Origin: Flavobacterium cucumis
GTDB taxonomy: Bacteria; Bacteroidota; Bacteroidia; Flavobacteriales; Flavobacteriaceae
Direction of reading: 5' to 3'
DNA length: 64,000 nt
NCBI RefSeq assembly: GCF_900148835.1
Contig: NZ_FRYK01000006.1
Span: forward strand, 93,884-157,883
Part shown: positions 26,954-36,391 of the stretch, in pieces
Layout of the letters: every line of letters begins with the position of its first letter
How positions within the stretch are numbered: the first letter of the stretch is position 1
Notes under the pieces: model-generated
Database searches by the model: none
What the model saw: only the letters and a program-made list of their open reading frames with translations
Told to the model about the DNA's origin: nothing
Made by a program: the position numbers and the translations under genes

Positions 26954-29146
26954 TTTTATGTAGCGATTCAAAACCTCAAAAAGTTTTTCACTATCGAACG
27001 GTTTCACGATCACCTCATTAATTTGAGCATTATCAATTTTATCTTCAATTTCTTGCTTATCAAAAGCCGTTATTGCAATAATTGGTGTAGTTATCCCGTT
27101 TTGTCTCATCAACTTAGACGTTTCAAAACCATTAATTAACGGCATATTAATGTCCATCAATATAATATCAAATAAGGTCTCTTTTACTAATTCAATAGCC
27201 TCATATCCATTTTCAACAACGGTACAAATAAAACCATGATTTTCTAAAAATTTCTTAGTCACTACCTGATTGATTTTATTATCTTCAACTATTAAAATTT
27301 TATACGCTTTATCGGGAGAAAAAGGGAAATAAGACGCACTTGAACGTGAGGGAATTTTTGTAATATCAGCATCAAATGCAATCGTAAAAGTAATAGTGGT
27401 ACCCACGTTCTCTTCACTTTCTAAAAGAATCGTTCCTTTAAAAAGTTCGATCATTTTTTTAACAATAGTGAGTCCTAGTCCGGTTCCTTGGTAATCATCT
27501 TCTTTACGATAAATTTGAACAAATTTTTCAAATACTTTCTCTTGATTTTGCTTAGCAATTCCAATCCCATTATCAATAATTTGAAATTGTAAAATACATT
27601 TTGAATCTTTACGTTCAAGTAATTCTACCTTGATAACAACTTTTCCGTTGGTAGTAAATTTTAAAGAATTACTTATAAGATTGATTAAAATCTGGGACAA
27701 ACGAGTTTTATCACCAACTAAAAATTCAGGAATCAAAGGGTCATAAACAATTTCTATGTCGTTGTTATTCTTAATTGCCAAAAATCGAAGAGAATCTTTT
27801 ATTACTTCTACTTGTTCTTGCAATTTAAAAATTACGTCCTCTAAAACCACTTGATTTTCTTCGATCTTGTAGACTTTCAAAATATCATTCACTAAGGATA
27901 ATAAATATTTAGCTGAAAATTTTAATGATTTTAAATGAGGACTATTCTGAAGTTCTTTGTGTTCTTCTAAAATAATATCGGTTATTCCCACGACACCATA
28001 AAGAGGCGTTCGCAATTCGTGACTTATAGTGGAAACAAATTGCGATTTTAATTGGGATGCTTCTTCTGCTTTTTCTTTCGCTATCAACAATTCTTGATTT
28101 GCATTTTGTAAAGCTACATTAGCTTTAGCTTTGATTTTATTATTTCTGATAAGTGAAAACAATAACAATAATAGCACAAAGAAAAGTATGATGAGTAAAA
28201 CTACTATAAAAGTATTGGTTTTTAATTTTTCAGCTTGATTTTGCTTCTCTTTTTCAATTTCTTCAATTTTCCTGTTAACTTCAGCATAATCAATCTTTAA
28301 TCCTTCTACTTTAACTTCATTGAGTCGATCTTCGTTGTAAATTTTATCTTGTAATGCATCGTGTTTTGCAAGATAGAAATAGGCTTTTTCATAATCCTTT
28401 AATTTAAAGTACAATTTAGAAATATCATCATAAACGACTGACACATTTGATTTTATCAATTCAACGTCATTTTGATCACAAAATTTAAGTGCCTTTAAAT
28501 AATAATTCTCAGATTTCTTAAAATCTCCCAATGCGCTGTAGTAAAGTCCAAAATTAGAATTTATAGAAATTTTGGCTTCTATACTCCCTTCTTTATCAAT
28601 ATAGTGTTCGATAGGTTTTAAATAAATAATTCCTTTATCAAATTCTTGAATTGAAAAATAGGCGCTACCGATATTGAGCTTAGAAAAGACTACTTCTTGT
28701 GCATCGTTCATTTTTTCGGAATATTTTATTCCTTCTCGATAATTCGCAATACCTTTTAAAAAATCTATTTTCCTGTAACAATAAACGTTACCTAAATTAT
28801 TATATAACCATGATTTTATAGTGTCATTATCCGTTCTTAAGGCCATTTGAATCCCTTTCTTATAAAAATCAATTGCCTTTTGAGGATCTGAAAATTCATC
28901 AAAATTCAACCCTATCAAATTATATGCTTTTGATGCTAATAAAAAATTATTGTTCTTTAAAGCAATTTCTAAGGAGGCTTTTGCAAAATCTAGTGATTGT
29001 TTAGAATCTAGATTCAGAAAGCTTTGTCCTGCTTGTTTTAATAAAGCTTTGGCTTCGTTGTCTGATTTAGAAACATTTTGAGCCCTTCCAAAGACGACAC
29101 TCATACAAAGTGCAAAAACAAATAGAACCCTACTATAAGTTATCAT
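26951..29146 (-). CDS. TPR-sensor hybrid histidine kinase
   Basis: The 731-residue protein has a signal peptide (residues 1-22) and a periplasmic tetratricopeptide region (about 35-290). A coiled coil and one transmembrane helix (about 315-335) follow, then HisKA with FVSTISHELRTPLYG holding the phospho-acceptor histidine (about 375). Next come a HATPase domain (about 485-600, NLISNSLKF, GTGLGLTIVKK) and a C-terminal receiver (ILIVEDNKINQ, DIILMDINMP). There is no DNA-binding output domain or neighbouring response regulator, so the signal path is unknown. Confidence 0.9.
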   Translation of the reverse strand: MITYSRVLFVFALCMSVVFGRAQNVSKSDNEAKALLKQAGQSFLNLDSKQSLDFAKASLEIALKNNNFLLASKAYNLIGLNFDEFSDPQKAIDFYKKGIQMALRTDNDTIKSWLYNNLGNVYCYRKIDFLKGIANYREGIKYSEKMNDAQEVVFSKLNIGSAYFSIQEFDKGIIYLKPIEHYIDKEGSIEAKISINSNFGLYYSALGDFKKSENYYLKALKFCDQNDVELIKSNVSVVYDDISKLYFKLKDYEKAYFYLAKHDALQDKIYNEDRLNEVKVEGLKIDYAEVNRKIEEIEKEKQNQAEKLKTNTFIVVLLIILFFVLLLLLFSLIRNNKIKAKANVALQNANQELLIAKEKAEEASQLKSQFVSTISHELRTPLYGVVGITDIILEEHKELQNSPHLKSLKFSAKYLLSLVNDILKVYKIEENQVVLEDVIFKLQEQVEVIKDSLRFLAIKNNNDIEIVYDPLIPEFLVGDKTRLSQILINLISNSLKFTTNGKVVIKVELLERKDSKCILQFQIIDNGIGIAKQNQEKVFEKFVQIYRKEDDYQGTGLGLTIVKKMIELFKGTILLESEENVGTTITFTIAFDADITKIPSRSSASYFPFSPDKAYKILIVEDNKINQVVTKKFLENHGFICTVVENGYEAIELVKETLFDIILMDINMPLINGFETSKLMRQNGITTPIIAITAFDKQEIEDKIDNAQINEVIVKPFDSEKLFEVLNRYIK

Positions 29147-29191
29147 GTAACTGGTTTAAAATAATGGAATTAAGGAAATACTAAAATAAAA

Positions 29192-29220
29192 AAAATCCTG
29201 AATAAATCAGGATTTTTTTA
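29192..29220 (-). terminator. Intrinsic terminator of ettA
   Basis: AAATCCTGA pairs with TCAGGATTT, with T runs on either side. Confidence 0.8.
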
Positions 29221-29227
29221 CAAATGT

Positions 29228-30919
29228 TTATCGGATTAATTTTTTGTATTTAATTCGGGTAGGCGTTACATCTTTTCCTAAGCGTTTACGCTTGTTTTCT
29301 TCATACTCTGTAAAACTTCCTTCAAAGCTATACACTTGTGAATCGCCTTCAAAAGCTAAAATATGAGTACAAACCCTGTCCAAAAACCATCTATCGTGTG
29401 AAATAATCACAGCACAACCCGCAAAGTTTTCTAAACCTTCTTCGAGTGCTCTTAACGTATTAACGTCTAGGTCATTTGTAGGCTCATCTAATAACAATAC
29501 ATTTCCTTCTTCTTTAAGTGTCATTGCTAAATGAAGACGGTTACGTTCACCACCTGATAAAGTAGCTACTTTTTTGTTTTGATCACTTCCACCAAAATTA
29601 AAACGAGATAAATAAGCTCTAGAGTTTACTTGTCTTCCTCCCATCATGATTAATTCCTGGCCATCACAGAAGTTTTCCCAAATCGATTTATTCACATCAA
29701 TATTCGAGTGGGATTGATCTACATATGCGATTTTAACGGTATCACCAATTGTAAACGAACCAGCATCAGGTTTTTCTTCTCCCATAATCATTCTAAAAAT
29801 CGTCGATTTACCAGCACCATTTGGTCCAATAATTCCAACAATTCCTGCTTGTGGCAATACAAAATTTAAATCGTCATACAATAACTTATCACCAAATGCT
29901 TTAGCAACCCCTTTTGCTTCAATTACATTCGTTCCCAAACGTGGTCCATTTGGAATATAGATTTCTAATTTTTCGTCTAGTTCTTTTTGGTCTTCGTTCA
30001 ATAATTTATCATAATTCTGTAGACGTGCTTTTTGTTTAGTTTGACGTCCTTTAGCTCCTTGGCGAACCCAATCTAACTCGCGTTCTAGTGTTTTTCTACG
30101 TTTTGAAGCTACTTTTTCTTCTTGCTCCATACGTTTTGATTTTTGATCTAACCAAGAAGAATAATTTCCTTTCCATGGAATACCTTCTCCTCTATCTAAT
30201 TCTAAAATCCATCCTGCTACGTTATCTAAGAAATATCTATCGTGTGTTACTGCAATAACTGTTCCTGCATATTGTTGCAGATGTTGCTCTAACCAAAGAA
30301 CCGATTCGGCATCCAAGTGATTGGTTGGCTCATCTAATAACAACACATCAGGTTGTTGCAATAGCAAACGACATAAGGCTACACGACGCTTTTCTCCACC
30401 AGACAATACTGAAATTGGTGTATCGGCTTCAGGTGTGCGGAGTGCATCCATTGCAATTTCTAACTTATTGTCTATTTCCCACGCACCACAAGCATCAATT
30501 CGATCTTGTAATTCAGCCTGACGGTCCATAAGTTTTTGCATTTTATCTGCATCTTCATAAACTTCAGGTAAACCAAAATCATCGTTAATTTTGTTGAATT
30601 CTTCTAATAATGCGAAGATTTCAGCAGCTCCTTCGCGAACTACTTCAATAACTGTTTTTGTTTCGTCTAATTTTGGTTCTTGCTCTAAATATCCTACTGA
30701 ATATCCTGGAGCAAAAACTACATCACCTTGATAGTTTTTATCAACTCCCGCAATAATCTTCAACAAAGAAGATTTTCCTGAACCATTTAAACCTAAAATA
30801 CCAATTTTAGCCCCGTAAAAGAAACTCAAATAGATATTTTTTAATACTTGCTTATCACTTCCTTGGTAAGCTTTGCTTACTTTTTGCATGGAGAAAATGA
30901 CTTTCTTATCGTCTGACAT
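29228..30919 (-). CDS. ettA: ABC-F translational throttle protein
   Basis: Soluble ribosome-associated ATPase with two ABC domains and no membrane segments, 563 residues. First domain: Walker A GLNGSGKSS and signature LSGGEKRR; second: GPNGAGKST and LSGGERNR. The arm insertion and the linker (about residues 240-325, RTLEREL and QTKQKARLQ) match the EttA subgroup. It binds the ribosomal E site and gates the first elongation step according to energy charge. Confidence 0.92.
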   Translation of the reverse strand: MSDDKKVIFSMQKVSKAYQGSDKQVLKNIYLSFFYGAKIGILGLNGSGKSSLLKIIAGVDKNYQGDVVFAPGYSVGYLEQEPKLDETKTVIEVVREGAAEIFALLEEFNKINDDFGLPEVYEDADKMQKLMDRQAELQDRIDACGAWEIDNKLEIAMDALRTPEADTPISVLSGGEKRRVALCRLLLQQPDVLLLDEPTNHLDAESVLWLEQHLQQYAGTVIAVTHDRYFLDNVAGWILELDRGEGIPWKGNYSSWLDQKSKRMEQEEKVASKRRKTLERELDWVRQGAKGRQTKQKARLQNYDKLLNEDQKELDEKLEIYIPNGPRLGTNVIEAKGVAKAFGDKLLYDDLNFVLPQAGIVGIIGPNGAGKSTIFRMIMGEEKPDAGSFTIGDTVKIAYVDQSHSNIDVNKSIWENFCDGQELIMMGGRQVNSRAYLSRFNFGGSDQNKKVATLSGGERNRLHLAMTLKEEGNVLLLDEPTNDLDVNTLRALEEGLENFAGCAVIISHDRWFLDRVCTHILAFEGDSQVYSFEGSFTEYEENKRKRLGKDVTPTRIKYKKLIR

Positions 30920-30985
30920 AAACTATATGTTTGATATATGATTATTAAAACTTTGTACTTTTATCTTTATACTTTGTACTTTTTT

Positions 30986-31168
30986 TTACACTCTTCCTTT
31001 TAAGGCATTAAAAACCCAAGCAATAGCAAAGAAACCAACACCTACAGCTGAGAATCCCCAACCTGCTACATCGGCATATCTATAAATTCCTAAGCCAATC
31101 AATAATAATCCCATTAAAATCATAATGAAAGTTGCCCAAGCCAAAATTGTATTTTTATTCATTCCCAT
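30986..31168 (-). CDS. Small two-helix membrane protein (CAL67264-like)
   Basis: The 60-residue protein has two hydrophobic helices (about residues 8-27 and 33-55) joined by IYRYADVAG. I recognise the pattern from a small conserved family of Flavobacteriia called CAL67264; the name is from memory. Function is unknown. It lies between holA and ettA on the same strand. A start two codons later (MNKN) is possible. Confidence 0.7.
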   Translation of the reverse strand: MGMNKNTILAWATFIMILMGLLLIGLGIYRYADVAGWGFSAVGVGFFAIAWVFNALKGRV

Positions 31169-31246
31169 AATTAAGTGTTTTTAACTAAAATTTTGTAAAA
31201 TTTAGGACTGCGAAGGTACAAATTTTAAAACTTTTTATGCTTTGTA

Positions 31247-32251
31247 TTAATTGAAAATTTTTATCAAAAGTTCCTTTAATAAATCATGTTGCGACAAAGA
31301 GGAAGCACCTACACCTTTACTTTTAACATCAATATCTCTTAAAGCAGCAACGATAGCACTTACTTTCTTCATTGGGTAATTTCGGAATGCTACTTCATAA
31401 TCTTTCACAAAATAGGGGCTCACTTTTAAAACTTTAGCTGCATTGAATTGCGATTTATCTTTTAAACCGTGATATTGTAACAATTGTGAAAAGAAACCAA
31501 AGACCAATCCAGTTGTAACAACCAGTGGATTATCTTTTGGATTTTGTGAGAAGTGATCTACAATCTTATAAGCTTTCAATTGGTCTTTTTCACCAATAGC
31601 TTTTCGCAATTCGAAGTTGTTGTAATCTTTACTAAATCCAATATTCTCTTCAATATCCTTTGGGGTAAACGTATGCCCTTTTGGCAGAATAATTTTTAAT
31701 TTTTCTAATTCATTATTGATTTTAGACAAATCCGTTCCTAAAAATTCTACAAGAATTGCAGCTGCTTTAGGTTCGATGCTATACCCTTGGCCTGATAAAA
31801 CGCGCTTAATCCAATCACCAACCTGGTTTTCATACATTTTTTTACTTTCGTAAACTACCCCTACCTTGTCTAAAAGTTTAGTGATTTTTTTACGCTTGTC
31901 TAAAGTTTTGTACTTATAAGCAAAAACTAAAACGGTTGTTGGCTGCGGATTTTCGGCATACGATTCTAACTTATCAATATAACGTGACAACTCCTGTGCT
32001 TCTCTAACTACCACTACTTGACGATCAGCCATCATAGGATAACGTTTAGCATTTCCAACCACATCTTCCATGGTAACATCACGACCATACAAAATCGTTT
32101 GGTTGAAATCGCGTTCGTGTTCTTGCAAGATATTTTGCTCAATAAATTCCGTTAGTTTATCAATATAGTAAGGTTCATCACCCATGAAAAAATAAATGGG
32201 TTTAATGTTTCCTGCTTTTATATCTTTAGTAATTTGGATTACTTCTTCCAT
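31247..32251 (-). CDS. holA: DNA polymerase III subunit delta
   Basis: Clamp-loader subunit that opens the sliding clamp. The 334-residue protein has the family opening KPIYFFMGDEPYYIDKL, the segment RQVVVVREAQEL, and the three-domain layout of delta. It is divergent from a restriction-type nuclease-fold protein, with 62 bp between the starts, an arrangement I associate with Flavobacteriia. Confidence 0.9.
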   Translation of the reverse strand: MEEVIQITKDIKAGNIKPIYFFMGDEPYYIDKLTEFIEQNILQEHERDFNQTILYGRDVTMEDVVGNAKRYPMMADRQVVVVREAQELSRYIDKLESYAENPQPTTVLVFAYKYKTLDKRKKITKLLDKVGVVYESKKMYENQVGDWIKRVLSGQGYSIEPKAAAILVEFLGTDLSKINNELEKLKIILPKGHTFTPKDIEENIGFSKDYNNFELRKAIGEKDQLKAYKIVDHFSQNPKDNPLVVTTGLVFGFFSQLLQYHGLKDKSQFNAAKVLKVSPYFVKDYEVAFRNYPMKKVSAIVAALRDIDVKSKGVGASSLSQHDLLKELLIKIFN

Positions 32252-32313
32252 ATTTTAGTATTCAGTGGTCCGTAAATAGTTGGCAGTTTATAATATTTAA
32301 CTAATTTTGAACT

Positions 32314-32757
32314 ATGCAAAATTTGAATTTTCCAACGTATTCCTTTCGGTTCAAAAATAGTGAAAATAAAGTGTCTATTTTTGATGAAATTAGAAAAAAA
32401 TTTATTCTTCTTACGCCCGAAGAATGGGTACGTCAACACGTAATTCAATTTTTGTTACAAGATAAAAAGTATCCAAAATCCTATATTAACGTTGAAAAAT
32501 CAATCAAGATTAACGATTTAAGTAAACGTTATGATGGTGTGGTTTTTCAACCTAATGGAGAAATATTTTTATTAATCGAATGCAAAGCGCCAGAAGTTCC
32601 TATTTCTCAACAAACATTTGACCAAATTGCGCGTTATAACTTAGTTTTGAAAGCAAAATATTTAATGGTGACCAACGGACTAAATCATTATTTTTGCCAA
32701 ATGGATTTTGAAAATGAGAAATATGTTTTCTTAAAAGAACTTCCTGATTTTAATTGA
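32314..32757 (+). CDS. HsdR N-terminal domain protein (nuclease fold)
   Basis: The 147-residue stand-alone protein carries the N-terminal nuclease-like domain of type I restriction HsdR subunits (HSDR_N_2 type). Conserved pieces are EEWVRQHVIQFLL, RYDGVVF, the catalytic-like LLIECKAP (E-x-K) and ARYNLVLKAKYLMVTNGL. There is no helicase domain and no methylase or specificity subunit nearby, so this is not a restriction system; a housekeeping DNA role beside holA is plausible but unproven. Confidence 0.8.
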   Translation: MQNLNFPTYSFRFKNSENKVSIFDEIRKKFILLTPEEWVRQHVIQFLLQDKKYPKSYINVEKSIKINDLSKRYDGVVFQPNGEIFLLIECKAPEVPISQQTFDQIARYNLVLKAKYLMVTNGLNHYFCQMDFENEKYVFLKELPDFN

Positions 32758-32853
32758 GGGAAGCTGGATGAGGGAAGTTGAAAGTTGGTGAATAAATTAA
32801 TGTTTTCGTTGAAATTCCAAACAACTTATCCCGAGGCTTTGCCGAATCGAACG

Positions 32854-33891
32854 ATGTTTGACTTGAAACAAAATAAACCTGAAACAAAAAAACACTTGAA
32901 AAAAATAGCAGTTGTCATATTAAATTGGAACGGAGCGAGATTGTTAGAACAATTTTTACCTTCGGTAATTGCGTTTTCAAATGAAGCTACGATTTATGTT
33001 GCTGATAATGCTTCTACCGACACTTCTATTGAAGTGATTCAAAACCAGTTTCCATCTGTTAAAATAATTCAAAACACTGGTAATTTTGGCTTTGCAAAAG
33101 GATATAACGAAGCATTGAAGTATGTTGAAGAAGAATATTACGCATTAGTCAATTCGGATATAGAAGTTACCGAAAATTGGCTTACTCCTATTTTAAATTT
33201 ATTTGAAACCCAACCCGAAACTGCTATTATTCAACCTAAACTTTTAGATTTTAAAAAGAAAACCCATTTTGAATATGCTGGAGGTGCTGGAGGTTTTATT
33301 GATAAATTTGGCTATCCATTTTGTCGTGGAAGAATTTTTGATACCATAGAAGAAGACAAAAAGCAATACGATGATGAAATCGAAATCTTTTGGGCAACTG
33401 GTGCCTGCTTCTTTATTAGAAAAGAAGTATATCGTAAATTAGGAGGTTTTGATGATGATTTTTTTGCACATCAAGAAGAAATTGATTTGTGTTGGCGCGC
33501 CTTTAATCTTAATTACAAAATAAAATACACTTCAAAATCGGTAGTATATCATGTAGGTGGGGCAACTCTTAATGAAGGTAATCCTAGAAAAACTTTTCTA
33601 AACTTTAGAAACTCGCTATTAATGCTGACCAAAAATCTACCAAAAAAGGAACTCTTACCTATACTTTTCATACGATTGATTTTAGATGGTATTGCTGGAA
33701 TACAATTTATTATGAAAGGAAAATTCAAACATTTTTGGGCTATACTAAAGGCTCATTTCGCCTTTTATGCTCTTGTAAATCAATTTTATAAAAAAAGAGG
33801 AATGCTTCAAAAATCAAATTACTTCATAATAAAAAGTGTCGTTTACCGTTATTTTATTGAGAATGGCAAGATATTTGCTAAATTATTTTAA
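32854..33891 (+). CDS. Family 2 glycosyltransferase
   Basis: GT-A fold enzyme with AVVILNWNG at the N terminus, VADNASTDTS, the metal-binding NSDIE (DxD-like) and ATGACFFIRKEVYRKLGGFDD. A hydrophobic C-terminal region probably touches the membrane. It transfers a sugar to an unknown acceptor (rhamnosyltransferase-like). The start is uncertain: upstream codons to about 32,893 resemble the dispersed TGAAAC-rich noncoding repeat seen elsewhere in the window, so translation may begin at TTG 32896, right before KKIAVVILNWNG. Confidence 0.86.
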   Translation: MFDLKQNKPETKKHLKKIAVVILNWNGARLLEQFLPSVIAFSNEATIYVADNASTDTSIEVIQNQFPSVKIIQNTGNFGFAKGYNEALKYVEEEYYALVNSDIEVTENWLTPILNLFETQPETAIIQPKLLDFKKKTHFEYAGGAGGFIDKFGYPFCRGRIFDTIEEDKKQYDDEIEIFWATGACFFIRKEVYRKLGGFDDDFFAHQEEIDLCWRAFNLNYKIKYTSKSVVYHVGGATLNEGNPRKTFLNFRNSLLMLTKNLPKKELLPILFIRLILDGIAGIQFIMKGKFKHFWAILKAHFAFYALVNQFYKKRGMLQKSNYFIIKSVVYRYFIENGKIFAKLF

Positions 33892-33935
33892 CAATAGTTT
33901 AGGTTTAAAAAAGCTATTTTTTAACAATTTCCATT

Positions 33936-33943
33936 TAATTTTG
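33936..33943 (+). promoter_or_regulatory. Bacteroidota -7 promoter box for the OmpA lipoprotein
   Basis: TAATTTTG, 17 bp before the ATG at 33961. Confidence 0.5.
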
Positions 33944-33960
33944 TAAAAAACAATTATAGT

Positions 33961-34797
33961 ATGAAAAGAGTAATGTTATTCGCCGCTGTAGCTGCTATTT
34001 CGTTAAGTTCGTGTGTTTCTAAAAAGAAATATACCGAATTAGAAGCTAAAAACAAAGAAATTCAAGATTTATTAAACACCGCAACGGTTAAATTAAACAC
34101 TTGTTTGACGGAAAAAGAAGCTTTTGCTCAACAAATTGACTTCTTAAAGAAAAACAATTCAGATTTAATCAACAATATGGGTAATTTAACTACGTTAACT
34201 ACCAAAGGTGCTGAAAATTTAGAAAAATCTCTTGAAAGTTTAAAAGAAAAAGATTTGAAAATTTCTCGTTTACAGGATGCTTTAACTAAAAAAGATAGTG
34301 TTACCCTTGCTTTAGTTACCAGTCTAAAACGTGAAGTTGGAATTGACGATCCAGATATCAATATCAATGTAGAAAAAGGTGTCGTTATGATCTCAATTGC
34401 CGACAATTTATTATTCAAATCGGGAAGTTATGAAGTGAGTGATAAAGCTAAAGGTGTTCTAGCTAAAGTAGCTAAAGTAATCAACAGCAAACCCGACTTT
34501 GAATGTATGGTGGAAGGTCACACTGATAATGTGCCAATTAAAAATGCTGTTTTATTAGACAACTGGGATTTATCTGTTAAGAGAGCAACTTCAATTGTTA
34601 GAGTTTTAGAAAAAGAGTTGGCTGTAAATCCAAAACAATTAATTCCTGCAGGAAGAAGTTCATATGTCCCTTTAGTTGAAAATGATTCACCAGCTAACCG
34701 AGCTAAAAATAGAAGAACTCGTATTATCATCATGCCTAAAATTGATCAGTTTTATGACATGATTGAAAAAGAAATGAAAAATTTAGAAGGAAAATAA
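33961..34797 (+). CDS. OmpA-family outer-membrane lipoprotein
   Basis: The 278-residue protein has a lipoprotein signal ending LSSC at residue 18. A coiled coil follows (about 25-110), then a C-terminal OmpA/MotB peptidoglycan-binding domain (about 130-262) with VEGHTDNVPIK and NRAKNRRTRIII. It probably tethers the outer membrane to peptidoglycan. It has its own promoter box and a strong terminator, so it is monocistronic. Confidence 0.9.
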   Translation: MKRVMLFAAVAAISLSSCVSKKKYTELEAKNKEIQDLLNTATVKLNTCLTEKEAFAQQIDFLKKNNSDLINNMGNLTTLTTKGAENLEKSLESLKEKDLKISRLQDALTKKDSVTLALVTSLKREVGIDDPDININVEKGVVMISIADNLLFKSGSYEVSDKAKGVLAKVAKVINSKPDFECMVEGHTDNVPIKNAVLLDNWDLSVKRATSIVRVLEKELAVNPKQLIPAGRSSYVPLVENDSPANRAKNRRTRIIIMPKIDQFYDMIEKEMKNLEGK

Positions 34798-34815
34798 TTA
34801 GTTCATTTTGGTCAC

Positions 34816-34848
34816 AAAAAAAACGCTTTCAGTGAAAGCGTTTTTTTT
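34816..34848. terminator. Strong bidirectional terminator
   Basis: ACGCTTTC pairs with GAAAGCGT around a short loop, with A and T runs on the two sides. Confidence 0.9.
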
Positions 34849-34862
34849 GTACTCAATTTATT

Positions 34863-34985
34863 CTAAATTTTATCTACGATATCTTTTTTGTATTTATTCA
34901 AAAGCGCTTTAGTCATACCTAAGTTGGCCTTATTCGCATCAACCGAGCATTGAAGTGTTATAAAAAGTGAAATTGCTGTTAACAA
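34863..34985 (-). CDS. Possible 40-residue lipoprotein-like ORF or remnant
   Basis: An open minus-strand frame from a TTG codon reads (M)LTAISLFITLQC and ends KKDIVDKI. A hydrophobic stretch followed by one cysteine looks like a short lipoprotein signal, and the stop lies just before a bidirectional terminator. There is no ATG start and the lipobox (TLQC) is imperfect, so it may be a decayed gene or chance. Confidence 0.3.
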   Translation of the reverse strand: MLTAISLFITLQCSVDANKANLGMTKALLNKYKKDIVDKI

Positions 34986-35009
34986 CCCTTTTATGTTAGT
35001 AGCAATAGC

Positions 35010-35017
35010 TAAATTTG
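35010..35017 (+). promoter_or_regulatory. Bacteroidota -7 promoter box for the small basic-tailed protein
   Basis: TAAATTTG, 17 bp before the ATG at 35035. Confidence 0.4.
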
Positions 35018-35034
35018 TAAAAAAAATAAAAGCC

Positions 35035-35232
35035 ATGGAAACTCAAGAAAAAATTGTGATTTTAAAAGATGCACTTCAAGAAAAAATGAAAACCTTTAAT
35101 AAAATTCGTTTTGGAACTAAAGAAGAGATTAAAAATAGAGAATTGGAAACAAGTTTTGATACTAAAACCAAATCTAGTATCAATATATCTCACTTGGGAA
35201 CCAGTTTTTTTGGAAGAAGAAGAAGAAGGTAA
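35035..35232 (+). CDS. Small hypothetical protein with poly-arginine tail
   Basis: Unrecognised 65-residue protein. A helical, lysine- and glutamate-rich first half (METQEKIVILKDALQ) is followed by a serine/threonine-rich stretch and a C terminus of GRRRRR. The start at 35035 is preferred because a -7 promoter box at 35010 lies between it and the upstream in-frame ATG at 34993. A bidirectional terminator follows 22 bp after the stop, which supports a real transcription unit. Possible nucleic-acid binding is only an inference from the tail. Confidence 0.5.
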   Translation: METQEKIVILKDALQEKMKTFNKIRFGTKEEIKNRELETSFDTKTKSSINISHLGTSFFGRRRRR

Positions 35233-35254
35233 AATTAAGTATTTGTAAAAACGT

Positions 35255-35304
35255 AAAAAAGTGTAAGTTGGGCTAGAAGAAATGTTTCCCACTTACACTT
35301 TTTT
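35255..35304. terminator. Bidirectional terminator
   Basis: AAAAAAGTGTAAGT pairs with ACTTACACTTTTTT. It is shared by the small plus-strand gene and the TsaC-like gene. Confidence 0.85.
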
Positions 35305-35346
35305 AATATAATTTAGGACAAAGAATAAAGACACAACAAGAATTCT

Positions 35347-35967
35347 TTATAAAACATCCAAACTCCCTTTTCCTTCTCGAATGACCTCTGGCTCATAACC
35401 TGTTAAATCTATTATAGTTGAAGCCACATTATCACCATACCCCCCATCAATAACTAGATCGACTTTATTTTGCCATTTTTCGAAGATTAATTCGGGATCA
35501 GTTGAATATTCAATCACCTCATCTTCATCATGAATAGATGTTGACACAATAGGATTTCCAAGTAATTTTACGATTTCACGTGCTATATTGTTATCTGGAA
35601 CACGAATTCCTACTGTTTTTTTCTTTCTGAATTCTTTTGGTAAATCGTTGTTTCCTGGTAAAATGAAGGTATAGGGACCCGGTAAAGCACGCTTCAAAAC
35701 TTTAAAAGTTGCTGTATCAATTTGCTTTACATAATCGGATAGATTACTTAAATCGGAACAAACAAAGGAAAAATTGGCTTTTTCTAACTTGATTCCTTTT
35801 ATTTTAGCAATTTTCTCCAAGGCACGAGAATTGGTAATATCGCAACCTAAACCATAAACGGTATCCGTTGGATAAATTACTAAGCCACCATTTCGCAATA
35901 CCTCAACCACTTTTTTAATAGCCGCTTCGCTTGGTTTGTCTTCGTATATTTTTATGAATTCTGACAT
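35347..35967 (-). CDS. tsaC: L-threonylcarbamoyladenylate synthase (Sua5/YwlC/TsaC)
   Basis: Makes threonylcarbamoyl-AMP for the t6A37 modification of ANN-decoding tRNAs. The 206-residue YrdC-fold protein has GGLVIYPTDTVYGLGCDI near residue 29, then LPGPYTFIL and VGIRVPDN, and VSTSIHDEDE. It has no Sua5 C-terminal domain, so it is the short form. Confidence 0.9.
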   Translation of the reverse strand: MSEFIKIYEDKPSEAAIKKVVEVLRNGGLVIYPTDTVYGLGCDITNSRALEKIAKIKGIKLEKANFSFVCSDLSNLSDYVKQIDTATFKVLKRALPGPYTFILPGNNDLPKEFRKKKTVGIRVPDNNIAREIVKLLGNPIVSTSIHDEDEVIEYSTDPELIFEKWQNKVDLVIDGGYGDNVASTIIDLTGYEPEVIREGKGSLDVL

Positions 35968-36391
35968 CGTATTTTTGTTTCAAGTTATTTTTGTTTCAAG
36001 TTTCAAGTTACTTGATTATTTAAATTACTCTTACTTTATTCATCTCATCAAATAAATGCTTTAGATAAAAAAATTAATTCCATCAAAAACAACATAATTT
36101 TTAAACCAAAATTTTTAACAGGACGAACCCTTTTATAATAATTATTTAATGTTTTCTTTTCTTGTTTCTTCTTAAACCGACAAAAATCATTCCTATCTAG
36201 TGAAAAAATTGCTATAAAACATAAAAGCTAAGGATCAAATTGTAGTTATAATTCATAATTTTTCTTTAAAACCTGAAACAAAAAATAACTTAACCACTAA
36301 GTACACCAAGATAACAACAAGCACACCAAGATTATTTCAATCACTAAAATTTATAAAATCTGTGTTCCAAAAACTCTAAACTCGTAACTTT
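35968..36391. repeat. Gene-free stretch with dispersed noncoding repeat
   Basis: No gene was seen. The left part has several TTGTTTCAAG-type tracts. Bases about 36,265-36,374 are an inverted, diverged copy of the sequence at 44,448-44,530: the reverse complement contains GGAACACAGATTTT, then ATCTTGGTG, then GTGGTTAAG and TTTCAGGT in the same order. The rest is AT-rich. Confidence 0.55.

Noticed and set aside
32314..32757. HsdR-like protein as part of a type I restriction system
   Set aside because: No helicase domain, methylase or specificity subunit is present; the stand-alone domain beside holA looks like a housekeeping gene.
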